Counted from the first letter of the stretch, positions 26,007 to 34,423 are shown. The stretch is 64,000 nucleotides of DNA from Paenibacillus sp. L3-i20 (GCF_022180385.2 NZ_BQME02000001.1:698501-762500), one strand, 5' to 3'. The notes: a model not told the origin generated them from the letters alone. Translations and numbers: made by a program.

Positions 26007-26218
26007 TTTATAAGTAGTGCTGCTATTATAAAACCTACTATAATTACAAGTATAACTATTCCTGTTCCCTTCCAACCTAAACCACCTGTTAAATCAGCAA
26101 AACTTCCCGTTTGAGCTCTAGTAAACGAATCGTTCATATTTCCAGTCGGATTACCTTTTAATTCCTCTTGTCTTAATCTTTCTCTGCTTCTTTCAGGTGC
26201 TTCTTTGTCTTCAGTCAT
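26003..26218 (-). CDS. DUF6366-like small membrane protein
   Basis: A 71-aa protein: a charged N-terminal half (MTEDKEAPERSRERLRQEEL, NMNDSFTRAQTGSF) and a C-terminal TM helix (GWKGTGIVILVIIVGFIIAALL). It fits the small DUF6366 family of Bacilli. The function is unknown. A plausible sigma-B promoter lies upstream (26249-26273), which together with its location suggests a general stress protein. The start ATG has AGAGGTGTTCTA upstream. Confidence 0.75.
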   Translation of the reverse strand: MTEDKEAPERSRERLRQEELKGNPTGNMNDSFTRAQTGSFADLTGGLGWKGTGIVILVIIVGFIIAALLIK

Positions 26219-26248
26219 TAGAACACCTCTATTTCTAATAATCCCAAA

Positions 26249-26273
26249 TTATCCATCTTAATACTATTTAAAT
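26249..26273 (-). promoter_or_regulatory. Sigma-B-like promoter of the DUF6366 gene
   Basis: Minus-strand ATTTAA (26273-26268), 13-bp spacer, GGATAA (26254-26249); 9 of 12 positions of the sigma-B consensus. The match is moderate. Confidence 0.5.
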
Positions 26274-26291
26274 ATGCCTGTCTTTATTGAT

Positions 26292-26711
26292 TTATAACAA
26301 TTTAGTTAATCGAACCTCGGTTCCACTATCGCTTGATTGAACAACAACCTCATCCATGAGCGCTTCCATCAAATAGATGCCAAGTCCACCTATACGCAGC
26401 GATTCTGGTGTATCGCCTTGTAATGGTGCAGCTTGCTTACGGGCTTCCTTATAAGCAAATGATGGTCCGCTATTGCGGATACTGATAACGAGTGAAACAT
26501 TAGTTTGCTCAAACGTAATATCGATAACATCGAGATGGGATTGATCACTGCCATGAAGAACAGCATTATTACATGCTTCAGACACGGCAACCTTCATGTC
26601 CTCGATATTTTCATAAGTAAAACCTACCTTTACAGCGATCCCGTATAGACATATTCTAACTAAGTCGATATGGTCTGCATTAGCTGGTATTCGCAATTGA
26701 ACGGCGCTCAT
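26292..26711 (-). CDS. rsbW2: RsbW-like anti-sigma factor kinase (copy 2)
   Basis: 139 aa with the same layout as copy 1: N box DMKVAVSEACNNAVLHGSD (about 42-60) and G box IGGLGIYLMEALMDEV. It is clearly a paralogue of the RsbW at 21219-21665 (parallel residues throughout, for example LVRICLYGIAVKVGF versus IVRSALYGVAVKCGF). It overlaps the rsbV gene by an ATGA and so is co-translated with the antagonist. Whether it binds SigB, another sigma factor, or only modifies RsbV cannot be told from sequence. Confidence 0.88.
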   Translation of the reverse strand: MSAVQLRIPANADHIDLVRICLYGIAVKVGFTYENIEDMKVAVSEACNNAVLHGSDQSHLDVIDITFEQTNVSLVISIRNSGPSFAYKEARKQAAPLQGDTPESLRIGGLGIYLMEALMDEVVVQSSDSGTEVRLTKLL

Positions 26712-27034
26712 GCTTCTGTCCCTTTTACTAAATACTTCGATATTCCTGTCAAATCGAACAATCTTTGTATCGAAGCTGGCACTTCCTGTACATAGAACGG
26801 TGCTTTCAACCGATCTCTAGTTTTAAGAATAGATACGATAATACCAATCCCTGTACTATCAATATACGAAAGCTTGCTCAGATCAAGCACAAGAGCTATA
26901 TCTTCACGTTGAAGCACTGGCTCTAATGCACTATTTAACTGCGGAACGACTGATAAATCCAATTCACCAACTAAACGCAAAACGTATTGGCCATTCTTTT
27001 CTTCCTGGATAATTTGAAAAGGCTCTACTTTCAT
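26708..27034 (-). CDS. rsbV: Anti-sigma factor antagonist RsbV (STAS)
   Basis: 108 aa from ATG 27034; GTG 27046 and TTG 27037 are in-frame alternatives. A single STAS domain with the phosphorylation site in LDLSKLSYIDSTGIGI (Ser at about 60). Unphosphorylated RsbV binds RsbW and frees SigB; RsbW phosphorylates it, and a PP2C phosphatase restores it. That phosphatase is the likely role of the REC-PP2C gene 0.8 kb away. It is co-translated with the second rsbW rather than the sigB-linked one. A possible sigma-A promoter (TTGTCT-N17-TACATT) lies just upstream. Confidence 0.9.
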   Translation of the reverse strand: MKVEPFQIIQEEKNGQYVLRLVGELDLSVVPQLNSALEPVLQREDIALVLDLSKLSYIDSTGIGIIVSILKTRDRLKAPFYVQEVPASIQRLFDLTGISKYLVKGTEA

Positions 27035-27119
27035 CAATCTCTTCACTCCGCTCTATTTCATATACATTCAATGTAACAAGTTATATCTGCTAAGACAAGG
27101 TTTACATATGTTGTTTATA

Positions 27120-27728
27120 CTAAACGGATGCCAAATGATAATAACTAATAAACTCCAATTTCCCAGTGTCGCTGTTTATAAAAAGCTTCAACAAAGCTTC
27201 ATCTCGTTGAAACACGATGCCGTCGTCAGTTACGTAATTCGGTTCGCCAAGTGCGGACTTAATAGCATCAATCGTTGCAGTAACCGGAACATTGTCGATT
27301 ACCAATTCCCCAATATCGCCGTCATATTCAACATATCTGATCATATCGTCAGAGAAAGCGACTCTCATTGAAGGGTAATAATAAATATCAATTTCAGCAA
27401 ACAATTCATCCTGTTGTATATCATCTGGTTGGCCCAGCTTCTTTATCATCGATTTAGGGCTGTCGTACAAATCTAAGCCATTCACATTTTTCAGCTTGAA
27501 CTGTTTCTTAAGTTTGCTTTGCTCTTTTACATTTTCTTTCGCAAGAATCGCGTCAGTAGAAAATTCATTTGGTGCAATCTCTATTTTGTCAGTAATTTTT
27601 GTTACATTTGATGCATTTGTTACATTTGTTGCGTTTACATGACTCTGTAGATTAGTAGAATTATGATGTACCGCATATCCACCCATCATACCGCTTATTA
27701 TCAAGGTGATTAGAATGATTATTTTCAT
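27120..27728 (-). CDS. Exported protein of unknown function, inserted between rsbV and rsbY
   Basis: 202 aa with an N-terminal hydrophobic helix (MKIIILITLIISGMMGGYA) that serves as signal or anchor and an Asn/Thr-rich linker. Two similar beta-rich units follow: GLDLYDSPKSMIKKLGQPDD and VTATIDAIKSALGEPNYVTDD. Paired LG(Q/E)P motifs of this kind occur in DUF4309/SmpA-like folds, but I cannot assign a family. GGGAGGGCGTTAAG precedes the start. It lies between rsbV and the phosphatase gene on the same strand with 74- and 125-bp gaps. Confidence 0.65.
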   Translation of the reverse strand: MKIIILITLIISGMMGGYAVHHNSTNLQSHVNATNVTNASNVTKITDKIEIAPNEFSTDAILAKENVKEQSKLKKQFKLKNVNGLDLYDSPKSMIKKLGQPDDIQQDELFAEIDIYYYPSMRVAFSDDMIRYVEYDGDIGELVIDNVPVTATIDAIKSALGEPNYVTDDGIVFQRDEALLKLFINSDTGKLEFISYYHLASV

Positions 27729-27853
27729 CTTAACGCCCTCCCTACAATTAGCGATTCATTGTCACTATATTATTGTATAAACCAATTCGCGACATTTGAA
27801 ACAGCCATCCTTAGACATTGCTCAAGAAAAAATGCGGTACATTCTTTATCCCT

Positions 27854-28993
27854 TTATTTGACCGTAATTCGAACCATACAAATATCATCACGCTGCGAAC
27901 TGCTATGTGTACCACTCGACAACTCGTCGACGATTTCTGAGGGGCTTTTGGATGCGAAGGTTCTGGTTAGATCAACGATCTTTCCTCTGCGCGCTGCATC
28001 ATCACTTTCACTCATTTCTTCTAGCAAACCATCTGTATAAAGAATAATAGATGTTTTTCCTTCATAGCTGACCGTTCCTTTTGTAACTTCGATGTTATCA
28101 AACAACCCTATTGCAGGAGCAGTTGGTTCAAGCAATGTTGCACCCGTTTCCGTAATGACAAGACCAGGTGGATGTCCCGCATTGACGTAATCAATCCGCT
28201 TGCTCTCTGTATCTACAACGACAAAGATCGAAGTAAAGTAATAATTAAGTAATTCGTCCGAGCGGTATAATTGTCCCATGTAACGATTGAGTTCTCTCAT
28301 CACCTTCTCTGGATCTGTTACACGAGTAATCATGTCCTTAAGCACCGATGAAATAAACATACATACTAAGGAAGACGAAATACCATGTCCCATCATATCC
28401 AGCAGCATAACGCCATAACGACGTTCGTCGATGCGGAACCATGCATAATAATCTCCAGCCAGCTCAAATGATGGCTGATATACCGCTTCAATATGTACAT
28501 TCTCATCCTCAATTGGTGCACTAAGTACGCTGCGCTGCACTTGTTTTGCTAAATCAAGCTCATATTTGATACGTTTATCACGCTCCTTATGCCAATCCTT
28601 CTCATGTTTCAAACGCAGCGCTGAGCGCATACGTGCCAGCAGCTCCAGCTTGTTGATCGGCTTCATGACATAATCAGTAGCGCCAGCATCAAGTGCTTCA
28701 GCCAGCTTGTTGGAATCGCCTACTGCTGTGACGAAAATAATCGGTACATCACGGTAACGATCCTCCGTTTGAATACGTCTACAAGCTTCAAGACCATCGA
28801 TACCTGGCATCATCATATCCATTAATATTAAATCTACTCCTTCTACTAATCGGCAAGGAGTGTCTATATGGAGTAGATCATACAGTTCCCTTCCCGAAGA
28901 AGCGATCAGTAGATTGGAATAGCCTGCTTTATTTAGTATCGTCTTAATAATCAACTGATTTGTTACATTATCATCTACAATGATTATACTCAT
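27854..28993 (-). CDS. rsbY: REC-PP2C serine phosphatase, RsbY-like
   Basis: 379 aa. A receiver domain at 1-125 (acidic pocket IVDDN, phosphoacceptor Asp 59 in LILMDMMMPGIDG, Lys at about 111 in VMKPIN), a helical linker, and a SpoIIE/PP2C domain from about 165 (AGDYYAWF, LLDMMGHGISSSLV, VNAGHPPG, LYTDGL). In B. cereus RsbY receives phosphate from RsbK and dephosphorylates RsbV, activating SigB. All partner genes occur within 9 kb here. The start is ATG 28993 with AGGAGGACAAGCAG upstream. Confidence 0.9.
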   Translation of the reverse strand: MSIIIVDDNVTNQLIIKTILNKAGYSNLLIASSGRELYDLLHIDTPCRLVEGVDLILMDMMMPGIDGLEACRRIQTEDRYRDVPIIFVTAVGDSNKLAEALDAGATDYVMKPINKLELLARMRSALRLKHEKDWHKERDKRIKYELDLAKQVQRSVLSAPIEDENVHIEAVYQPSFELAGDYYAWFRIDERRYGVMLLDMMGHGISSSLVCMFISSVLKDMITRVTDPEKVMRELNRYMGQLYRSDELLNYYFTSIFVVVDTESKRIDYVNAGHPPGLVITETGATLLEPTAPAIGLFDNIEVTKGTVSYEGKTSIILYTDGLLEEMSESDDAARRGKIVDLTRTFASKSPSEIVDELSSGTHSSSQRDDICMVRITVK

Positions 28994-29036
28994 CTGCTTG
29001 TCCTCCTATGACAACTTACTAGAATAGAGACAGGTA

Positions 29037-29060
29037 TAGCCTACCCTGTAAGGTAGGCTA
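29037..29060 (-). terminator. Hairpin after the YflT-like gene
   Basis: TAGCCTACC (29037-29045) pairs perfectly with GGTAGGCTA (29052-29060). It lies 8 bp after the stop codon of the YflT-like gene; the U-run is weak, so it may attenuate rather than fully stop transcription toward rsbY. Confidence 0.6.
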
Positions 29061-29067
29061 TTTCAAG

Positions 29068-29496
29068 TTATTTAATAGGAGGTTGTCCATTATGATACAT
29101 CATATAGGGATGGAAGTAGACATCACGATCATAATCATCGTCCAAGTATTCCCTGCCGCCCCATGCGATGACGACTATTCGGTCACGGTCCATTTCCTCT
29201 TCCAAACGCTCCGCTTCTTGTTTGGATATACCTAATGACCTCATCTTTGCCCTAAGCTCGTCACCATGGGATCGGAATAAGTTCGCTATCGCTGTACCAA
29301 GTCCTTCTTCTGCTATACCAATCTGTTCCGCATCCGTTCGCTCCACAATACGTTTAGTTCTTGTTTTGTCATGTGTTAGTACAAATATACGATCCTCATG
29401 ATAACCTTCTCTTTGGAATTCGAGCACCTGCTTCTGTACTTCAGCAGTAGTCATCACGGTATGCACCTTTGTCATCTCAGTATTTGTCGTTTTCAT
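29068..29496 (-). CDS. YflT-like general stress protein
   Basis: 142 aa from ATG 29496 (GGAGGGATTTACT upstream; an in-frame start at 29511 lacks a site). The family is the heat-induced stress protein YflT domain: TTAEVQKQVLEFQREGYHEDRIFVLTHD near the N-terminus and the acidic ERLEEEMDRDRIVV stretch later. B. subtilis yflT is sigma-B-dependent. A sigma-B-like promoter (29563-29587) sits upstream. The molecular function is unknown. Confidence 0.8.
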   Translation of the reverse strand: MKTTNTEMTKVHTVMTTAEVQKQVLEFQREGYHEDRIFVLTHDKTRTKRIVERTDAEQIGIAEEGLGTAIANLFRSHGDELRAKMRSLGISKQEAERLEEEMDRDRIVVIAWGGREYLDDDYDRDVYFHPYMMYHNGQPPIK

Positions 29497-29562
29497 AGTA
29501 AATCCCTCCAAATATAGTTTTGATGGTAAATGATTGCATGTGGTTCTTCGTTGTAACTAACT

Positions 29563-29587
29563 CATTCCTAGTGGCTTAGCTTAAAAC
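29563..29587 (-). promoter_or_regulatory. Sigma-B-like promoter of the YflT-like gene
   Basis: Minus-strand GTTTTA (29587-29582), 13-bp spacer, GGAATG (29568-29563); 8 to 9 of 12 positions of the consensus. The match is moderate; the family's known sigma-B control is supportive. Confidence 0.45.
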
Positions 29588-29748
29588 TACACTCGCCTTC
29601 TGCCAAGAATTAAAGATGCCAAGAACAATATGATGAATATGACGAATAGTATCTTGGCTATCCCTGCTAAGGTGGATGCGATACCCATAAATCCGAATAT
29701 CCCGGCCACAATGGCTAGTAGGAAGAACATTAATGTCCAACCTAACAT
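29587..29748 (-). CDS. DUF1328 small membrane protein (YtjA-like)
   Basis: 53 aa from ATG 29748 (AAGGTGATTCCA upstream); the longer open frame to 29883 is not supported. Two TM helices: [20 protein letters not shown] and a second ending [12 protein letters not shown], with the Gly/Phe pattern GIFGFMGIA of DUF1328. Its function is unknown, but such proteins are stress-induced in several bacteria. An excellent sigma-B-like promoter precedes it (29820-29845). Confidence 0.85.
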   Translation of the reverse strand: MLGWTLMFFLLAIVAGIFGFMGIASTLAGIAKILFVIFIILFLASLILGRRRV

Positions 29749-29819
29749 TGGAATCACCTTCTTTCGTTTTTCTAAAATCGTTTGCTTGTTTGTATCATTT
29801 TCGCTTGCTTGATACATAT

Positions 29820-29845
29820 ATAACCGCATACTACTATTTTGAAAC
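29820..29845 (-). promoter_or_regulatory. Sigma-B-type promoter of the DUF1328 gene
   Basis: Minus-strand GTTTCA (29845-29840), 14-bp spacer, GGTTAT (29825-29820); 10 of 12 positions. It has the same -35 sequence and spacer length as the ytxG promoter at 22170-22195. Confidence 0.65.
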
Positions 29846-29962
29846 AGGAGTAAACAGACTTTGAAAAATAGAAAAAGCCCCATGCTAAAACCGATAACGG
29901 TTGTAACAGGAGCCTCACCTCAATTGGTATCTACTGCATTACATGTAAAATATCTGCCCATT

Positions 29963-32677
29963 TCAATGCACAAGATCATCCTTAATGAGCAATCCGTTTA
30001 AACTTTGAAGATAATCAGTACGCTCTGTCTCAAGAGCACCAAAGTCGTAAAATCTCCACTCATAATCTTCGAGCTTTAAGATAGCTTCTAAATAGGCTGC
30101 TACCCCAACAGCATTCACTAAATTAATTGCGAAAGTAACACGAATGTTTCCATATTCATCAACTCTCGCACCTACAGGTTGATATGGGAAAGCTCTAGTT
30201 GGCTCCCCTACGGCTGCGCTCGCATCAAAATCAGATTTCAATATTTGAAAACCAGGGTTGTTCCATGCGGATTCCGTATACAGGGCACGAAGCTGATCCT
30301 CATTCATATGTTCATCCGTTGAATCGGCCATATCCAAGCCCAATGTATGTCCTAATCGATACGAATAAAGTTCGGTTATCCGTCCAATTGATTCATATTC
30401 GGCTAACCGATTATGTAAACTCGTTAAATTAAACATACGTTCCTTAATATCTAATTTCCATTCCAGTTCATGCGGTAAATTGCCAACATATGACTCAACG
30501 ATGAGCGCTTCCTCTCGAATTTCAATTGGACCCTTTTGTTCAATTCCAATCATATCCAGGTTCGTCATTCCATCAGCGGAGGCATATTGAAACTTCAATG
30601 GGAAAGCTTGCCCCTCTCTAGTAATAACATATGCGTATAGCTTATTAGTGCTTCTACCATGTATCTCGCTGAATGGGAATTCAATCGTTTGAAGTAGCAA
30701 CAAATCGTACCCCTCGAAAGGGATGACGCGTATATTCTGCTTTGGCGATGCTAACTTTAGCTCCAACTGCTTAAGCTCTCCCAAAACATGCCTCTTCCCT
30801 TGGACATTCGTAAACTCTATCTCGTAGTCACCATAATACATATAAGAAGTAACTTCCTTCGATGACTTCTCCCCCGTTAAAGAACGTAATTTCAGCTTGC
30901 CGTATCTGCTCCTCCCTTCCATACGAACGGATTGTTCTTTTGACTCCTGAACTCTATCATCTCTGGAATCGTTCCACCATTCTCTCCCAGATGAGACCCA
31001 ATCGAAAGCTCCTAATGGCAATATAGGAAATCCATCCGCATTTTGCTTAACTTCCACAGAAAATTTTTTGTATAAAAAATTATTACTACTTCTTTCGCTA
31101 TAAATAAGCCAATCTCCACTTACCGTTCGCAAGTCCATACCTATCTCATCAGCAACCCATTCTAATTGTTTAAGTTCCTCATTCCAGCGGAACAACATTT
31201 GAGATACCTCTGAATTATGCTGTATATACAACTGTCCATTCGAACTGAATGTTTGCCCTTTCATATCAGGGGACCAAACCCGCTTGCTTGTCTGATCGAT
31301 CCATACAAACGACTTAGAATCAAATGTCTGTCCTTTATGTAACAAAACAAGCTTTGGGCTTGCAAGCTCCGTAATATCTTCAACATTTTTGTACGTCGTC
31401 AGCTTGCCTGATTGAAGATTATATTCCTTATATATCACTTTCCCTTTATGTAATTCACTGACTACTGTCGGAAGTAATGAATAGGTTTCAATCAATACTC
31501 GCTCTTCATCAAGCCAATTATATACATTCATCTTTTCTCCAGAGGACGACGCTGGCTTCAATGTTCGAGTTAAGTCACCATTTCGGTCATAAAAGTTAAT
31601 TGATTCAGCAAACACCATATATGAGTTATCAAAACCAACACCTTTTCCACTGCCACTCTCTGCATATTCTTGAAAAAATCGAGTTCCCTCTGCATTCCAT
31701 ACAATACCAGGATCAGTGAGAGCCATCGCGTTATCGATACTCATCGTATTCATTACTTCTCTGTTCAACGTAGCCACCAGCGCAAAGTGATTAGAGGTCG
31801 TAATTTGATTACTTTCAATGAATTGATATACGAATCTATCTAAATTAGGCGCAGGATAGATGAGCGCTCTTGGAGCTTTACTGCCTATATCTCCATAAGC
31901 AGGATACATATTGCTCCCGCCATGTACAACCTTTAATGTGTCGAAATCAAACAGCCATGTTTTACCCAAAAAAGTTGTAAGCAACATTTGTGAAGTGGTA
32001 TTGTCATTGCTATATGCATAATGGGCACTAACAAGAAAATCTTCGTTATACTCTTCACTATCCAAATCAACTTTCCAGAATACCGGGAAGGCTCTATTAA
32101 CCCCACCCATTTCTAAATCCATAATTACCAAATCATAAATCAGCGAACCGTTTTCAACGGTGCGTTTAATAAACATAACTTGTTTGTCATCTATTATTTT
32201 TAACTTATGACTAATTGCTTCATTGCCATAATCCACTATGTAAGCCGGATATACTTTCATATCCTTTTGTTCAGGATGGACAACAACTAAATCATACCGC
32301 AGCTTCATTGCACTTGATTCATCTAGCGAAGATAATTGGCGCTCAACCAAATGAACGACCATATCGCCAAAAGAATCTTCTGCTACACTATTAGCTAACA
32401 GTGATCCATCATCGATCTTCAGCTTAAAGCCCCCGTCAATATTTTCTGAATCCACATTCAATTGAGGGTAATTATTTAATTGTTCGGGGCTGCCCGCCTT
32501 TGATTGGCTAACTATAGCTTCCTGTATCTCAGTTGCTCCTGCTGTAGCAGATGGTTCTACAGATTCAATTGGTGATGTCGACTTTCCTCCATCAGCATCT
32601 TTTTTAAGCGTAGGGAAAATTAATAACATAATGATACAAATGGATATGATGATCAAATAAATCAATTGTTTATTCAT
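29963..32677 (-). CDS. Large membrane-anchored extracellular protein, function unknown
   Basis: 904 aa with an N-terminal TM anchor (about 4-24, IYLIIISICIIMLLIFPTL) and a Ser/Pro/Thr-rich linker to about 70; the rest is extracytoplasmic. The region 90-700 has irregular beta-strand repeats with recurrent Trp/Tyr and DG motifs (WKVDLDSEEYNEDF, TWLFDFDTLKVVHGG, RTLKPASSSGEKMNVYNWLDEERVL), suggestive of a beta-propeller. The last 150 residues (ALYTESAWNNPGFQILKSDFDASAAVG) form a separate domain. No family recognised. It is alone between stress genes and the ParB gene. AGGTGGTGCGTTT precedes ATG 32677. Confidence 0.7.
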   Translation of the reverse strand: MNKQLIYLIIISICIIMLLIFPTLKKDADGGKSTSPIESVEPSATAGATEIQEAIVSQSKAGSPEQLNNYPQLNVDSENIDGGFKLKIDDGSLLANSVAEDSFGDMVVHLVERQLSSLDESSAMKLRYDLVVVHPEQKDMKVYPAYIVDYGNEAISHKLKIIDDKQVMFIKRTVENGSLIYDLVIMDLEMGGVNRAFPVFWKVDLDSEEYNEDFLVSAHYAYSNDNTTSQMLLTTFLGKTWLFDFDTLKVVHGGSNMYPAYGDIGSKAPRALIYPAPNLDRFVYQFIESNQITTSNHFALVATLNREVMNTMSIDNAMALTDPGIVWNAEGTRFFQEYAESGSGKGVGFDNSYMVFAESINFYDRNGDLTRTLKPASSSGEKMNVYNWLDEERVLIETYSLLPTVVSELHKGKVIYKEYNLQSGKLTTYKNVEDITELASPKLVLLHKGQTFDSKSFVWIDQTSKRVWSPDMKGQTFSSNGQLYIQHNSEVSQMLFRWNEELKQLEWVADEIGMDLRTVSGDWLIYSERSSNNFLYKKFSVEVKQNADGFPILPLGAFDWVSSGREWWNDSRDDRVQESKEQSVRMEGRSRYGKLKLRSLTGEKSSKEVTSYMYYGDYEIEFTNVQGKRHVLGELKQLELKLASPKQNIRVIPFEGYDLLLLQTIEFPFSEIHGRSTNKLYAYVITREGQAFPLKFQYASADGMTNLDMIGIEQKGPIEIREEALIVESYVGNLPHELEWKLDIKERMFNLTSLHNRLAEYESIGRITELYSYRLGHTLGLDMADSTDEHMNEDQLRALYTESAWNNPGFQILKSDFDASAAVGEPTRAFPYQPVGARVDEYGNIRVTFAINLVNAVGVAAYLEAILKLEDYEWRFYDFGALETERTDYLQSLNGLLIKDDLVH

Positions 32678-32866
32678 AAACGCACCACCTATTTAAAGTG
32701 ATCATTACACTACAAATAGACGAAAGTTAAATGAAAATGTTTCCAAAAAGTGATTCAATAACGCAAAATATGCTACATATCGAATTGATCCTATTATATA
32801 ATAAGGACGTCCCACCGGACTGAACGCTTCAAAGGCGTTAACTACAGAAGTGATAGGAGAATCGGA

Positions 32867-33931
32867 ATGGACGTTATTGAAATCCCCATAACACTTATCG
32901 ATGAAGATAAGGATCAGCCTAGATATCAGTTTGATGAGGAAGCATTGCAGGAGCTAATGCAAAGCATTGAGGAGCTTGGCTTACTCTCACCTATAAAAGT
33001 AAGAACGGGAAATGACGGCCGTTACAAAATTATTTACGGAAATCGTCGTTATAAAGCTTCCCAGATGTTAGGTCGCACAACTATTCCTTGCATCGTATCT
33101 AATGTGACGGATGAGATGGAAATTTATTTGGAGCAAATTGCAGAAAATTTAACAAGAGAAGGGTTCTCCCCGATCGAAGAAGCAGAAGCTTTTGACAAGT
33201 TGATGAACGACTCAAGATTTAGAAGCTCTATTAAATTTCTAGCCGCTAAGCTTGGCAAGCCTGAGGGCTATATCAAAAACAAATGTGAGCTTCTAAAATT
33301 CAACAATGCAGTTAAAAAACTTATCGTAAGTGGAACCGATATTCGGAAAAATAAGCTTACTGAGGATCAACTTATCCCCCTCAAGGATCTTCCTATGGAG
33401 CACCGTGACCCGCTTGCACTAATTGCTGCAAGAGATGAGCTTCCCGTAAGCGATGTGAAGAAGATCGCTAAGCTATTTAAAGATAAAACGATTTCAGAGA
33501 GTACAAAAGAAAAGCTGTTGTTAAAGACAGGGAGCGGCCTTATCGAAACATGGTCTGTCTATGAGCAAAATCGTAAGGAACGAGCAAAGCCGTCTGCTGA
33601 GCAGAAGACAACAAATAAACCAGCTCAAAGCAATCAATTATCTAGTGATTCGAGTCCAACTGCTTCTACAACGGAACAACAATTTATGCAGACAGCCACT
33701 ATAGCCGTCGAGAAAAAAAGTGAAAGTATTACTGAGTTGCTGCAAATAATGAAGTCTGGTCTACCTAAACAATTAGAGGTTACTGGGGCTATCTCGCGTT
33801 TAACTTCAATAGGGGCTAATGGTGGGCAAATGTTATTTCCTCATGAAATTGAAGAGGTTATTGTTGAGCTTGACTCCCTGCTTATGCAATGGAAGGTTCT
33901 TCGTGATCATTCGCTGCAAAATAAATATTAA
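32867..33931 (+). CDS. ParB/Spo0J-like N-terminal-domain protein (orphan)
   Basis: 354 aa. The ParB N-terminal nuclease-like domain (about 1-95) has DQPRYQFDEEALQELMQSIEELGL and the arginine patch GNRRYKAS in place of GERRYRA, and an ENLTREGFSPIEEAEAF box follows. A KorB/ParB-type HTH (GKPEGYIKNKCELLKF, about 128-143) comes next, then a Gln/Ser/Lys-rich linker and a helical C-terminal region (about 270-354). No parA lies beside it and no parS-like cluster was noticed, so it is unlikely to be the chromosomal Spo0J. It may act as a nucleoid-associated or CTP-switch regulator. ATAGGAGAATCGG precedes the ATG. Confidence 0.82.
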   Translation: MDVIEIPITLIDEDKDQPRYQFDEEALQELMQSIEELGLLSPIKVRTGNDGRYKIIYGNRRYKASQMLGRTTIPCIVSNVTDEMEIYLEQIAENLTREGFSPIEEAEAFDKLMNDSRFRSSIKFLAAKLGKPEGYIKNKCELLKFNNAVKKLIVSGTDIRKNKLTEDQLIPLKDLPMEHRDPLALIAARDELPVSDVKKIAKLFKDKTISESTKEKLLLKTGSGLIETWSVYEQNRKERAKPSAEQKTTNKPAQSNQLSSDSSPTASTTEQQFMQTATIAVEKKSESITELLQIMKSGLPKQLEVTGAISRLTSIGANGGQMLFPHEIEEVIVELDSLLMQWKVLRDHSLQNKY

Positions 33932-34087
33932 TGAGAAGTAACCAGCAGGACTCATTTACATAAAATAGGTCCTATTGGTGTAATGAATCCACCATTTGTA
34001 ATGCAATTGAAATATAACTTTCATCAGCTCTTAATGGAAAGGGGATATAATAGAACTCGACCCCCTTTTTATAAATATAAACCTTTA

Positions 34088-34121
34088 GACCCGCTGCCCG
34101 TTGCAGTGGGTCACTTTTTTT
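34088..34121 (+). terminator. Terminator after the ParB-like gene
   Basis: GACCCGCTGC pairs with GCAGTGGGTC (one G-T pair) and is followed by ACTTTTTTT. It lies 157 bp after the ParB-like stop codon. Confidence 0.85.
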
Positions 34122-34123
34122 GT

Positions 34124-34423
34124 CTAACATTTACAACGGCACCGACACTTTCTATGCTTGCCCTTATGCTCGCATAGGCGTCTACAACGGCGTATACATT
34201 TCCGCTCACACCGACGACGGCACTTGCGGTTACGCTCCCGCTTCGCACGTCTACGCTCTTCCTGCCTTCTCTTTACCGCTTCTTCCTCAGTAACAGTTCG
34301 TTCCCCCGCAGCAGCCGCTGCTCCAGTAATCGAATTGCTATTTGATCTAAATTCCCATATGTTTCCTACAATGATAGTACCTTCATTTCTATCAATTCGC
34401 ACCCCTCCGCAACAGTAGGGCAT
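34124..34423 (-). CDS. Cys/Arg-rich small protein, unknown
   Basis: 99 aa, very basic. The N-terminal 35 residues are mixed (MPYCCGGVRIDRNEG). The middle is Arg/Glu-rich (EEEAVKRRQEERRRAKRER), and the last 32 residues alternate Cys with Arg/Lys (CRRRCERKC, CRRLCEHKGKHRKCRCRCKC), giving 10 Cys there. Such tails occur in spore-coat proteins and metal-binding miniproteins. AGGAAG lies 11 nt before ATG 34423. Codon usage of the CGT/CGC runs allows a spurious open frame on the plus strand, but this strand has the ribosome site and the tail logic. Coding status is likely, not certain. Confidence 0.6.
   Translation of the reverse strand: MPYCCGGVRIDRNEGTIIVGNIWEFRSNSNSITGAAAAAGERTVTEEEAVKRRQEERRRAKRERNRKCRRRCERKCIRRCRRLCEHKGKHRKCRCRCKC

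Noticed and set aside
33983..34177. 64-codon plus-strand frame after the ParB-like gene
   Set aside because: It runs through the terminator at 34088-34121 and overlaps the Cys-rich gene.
34158..34418. 86-codon plus-strand frame opposite the Cys/Arg-rich gene
   Set aside because: No ribosome binding site and no domain; the minus-strand frame has both a site and a structured Cys pattern.
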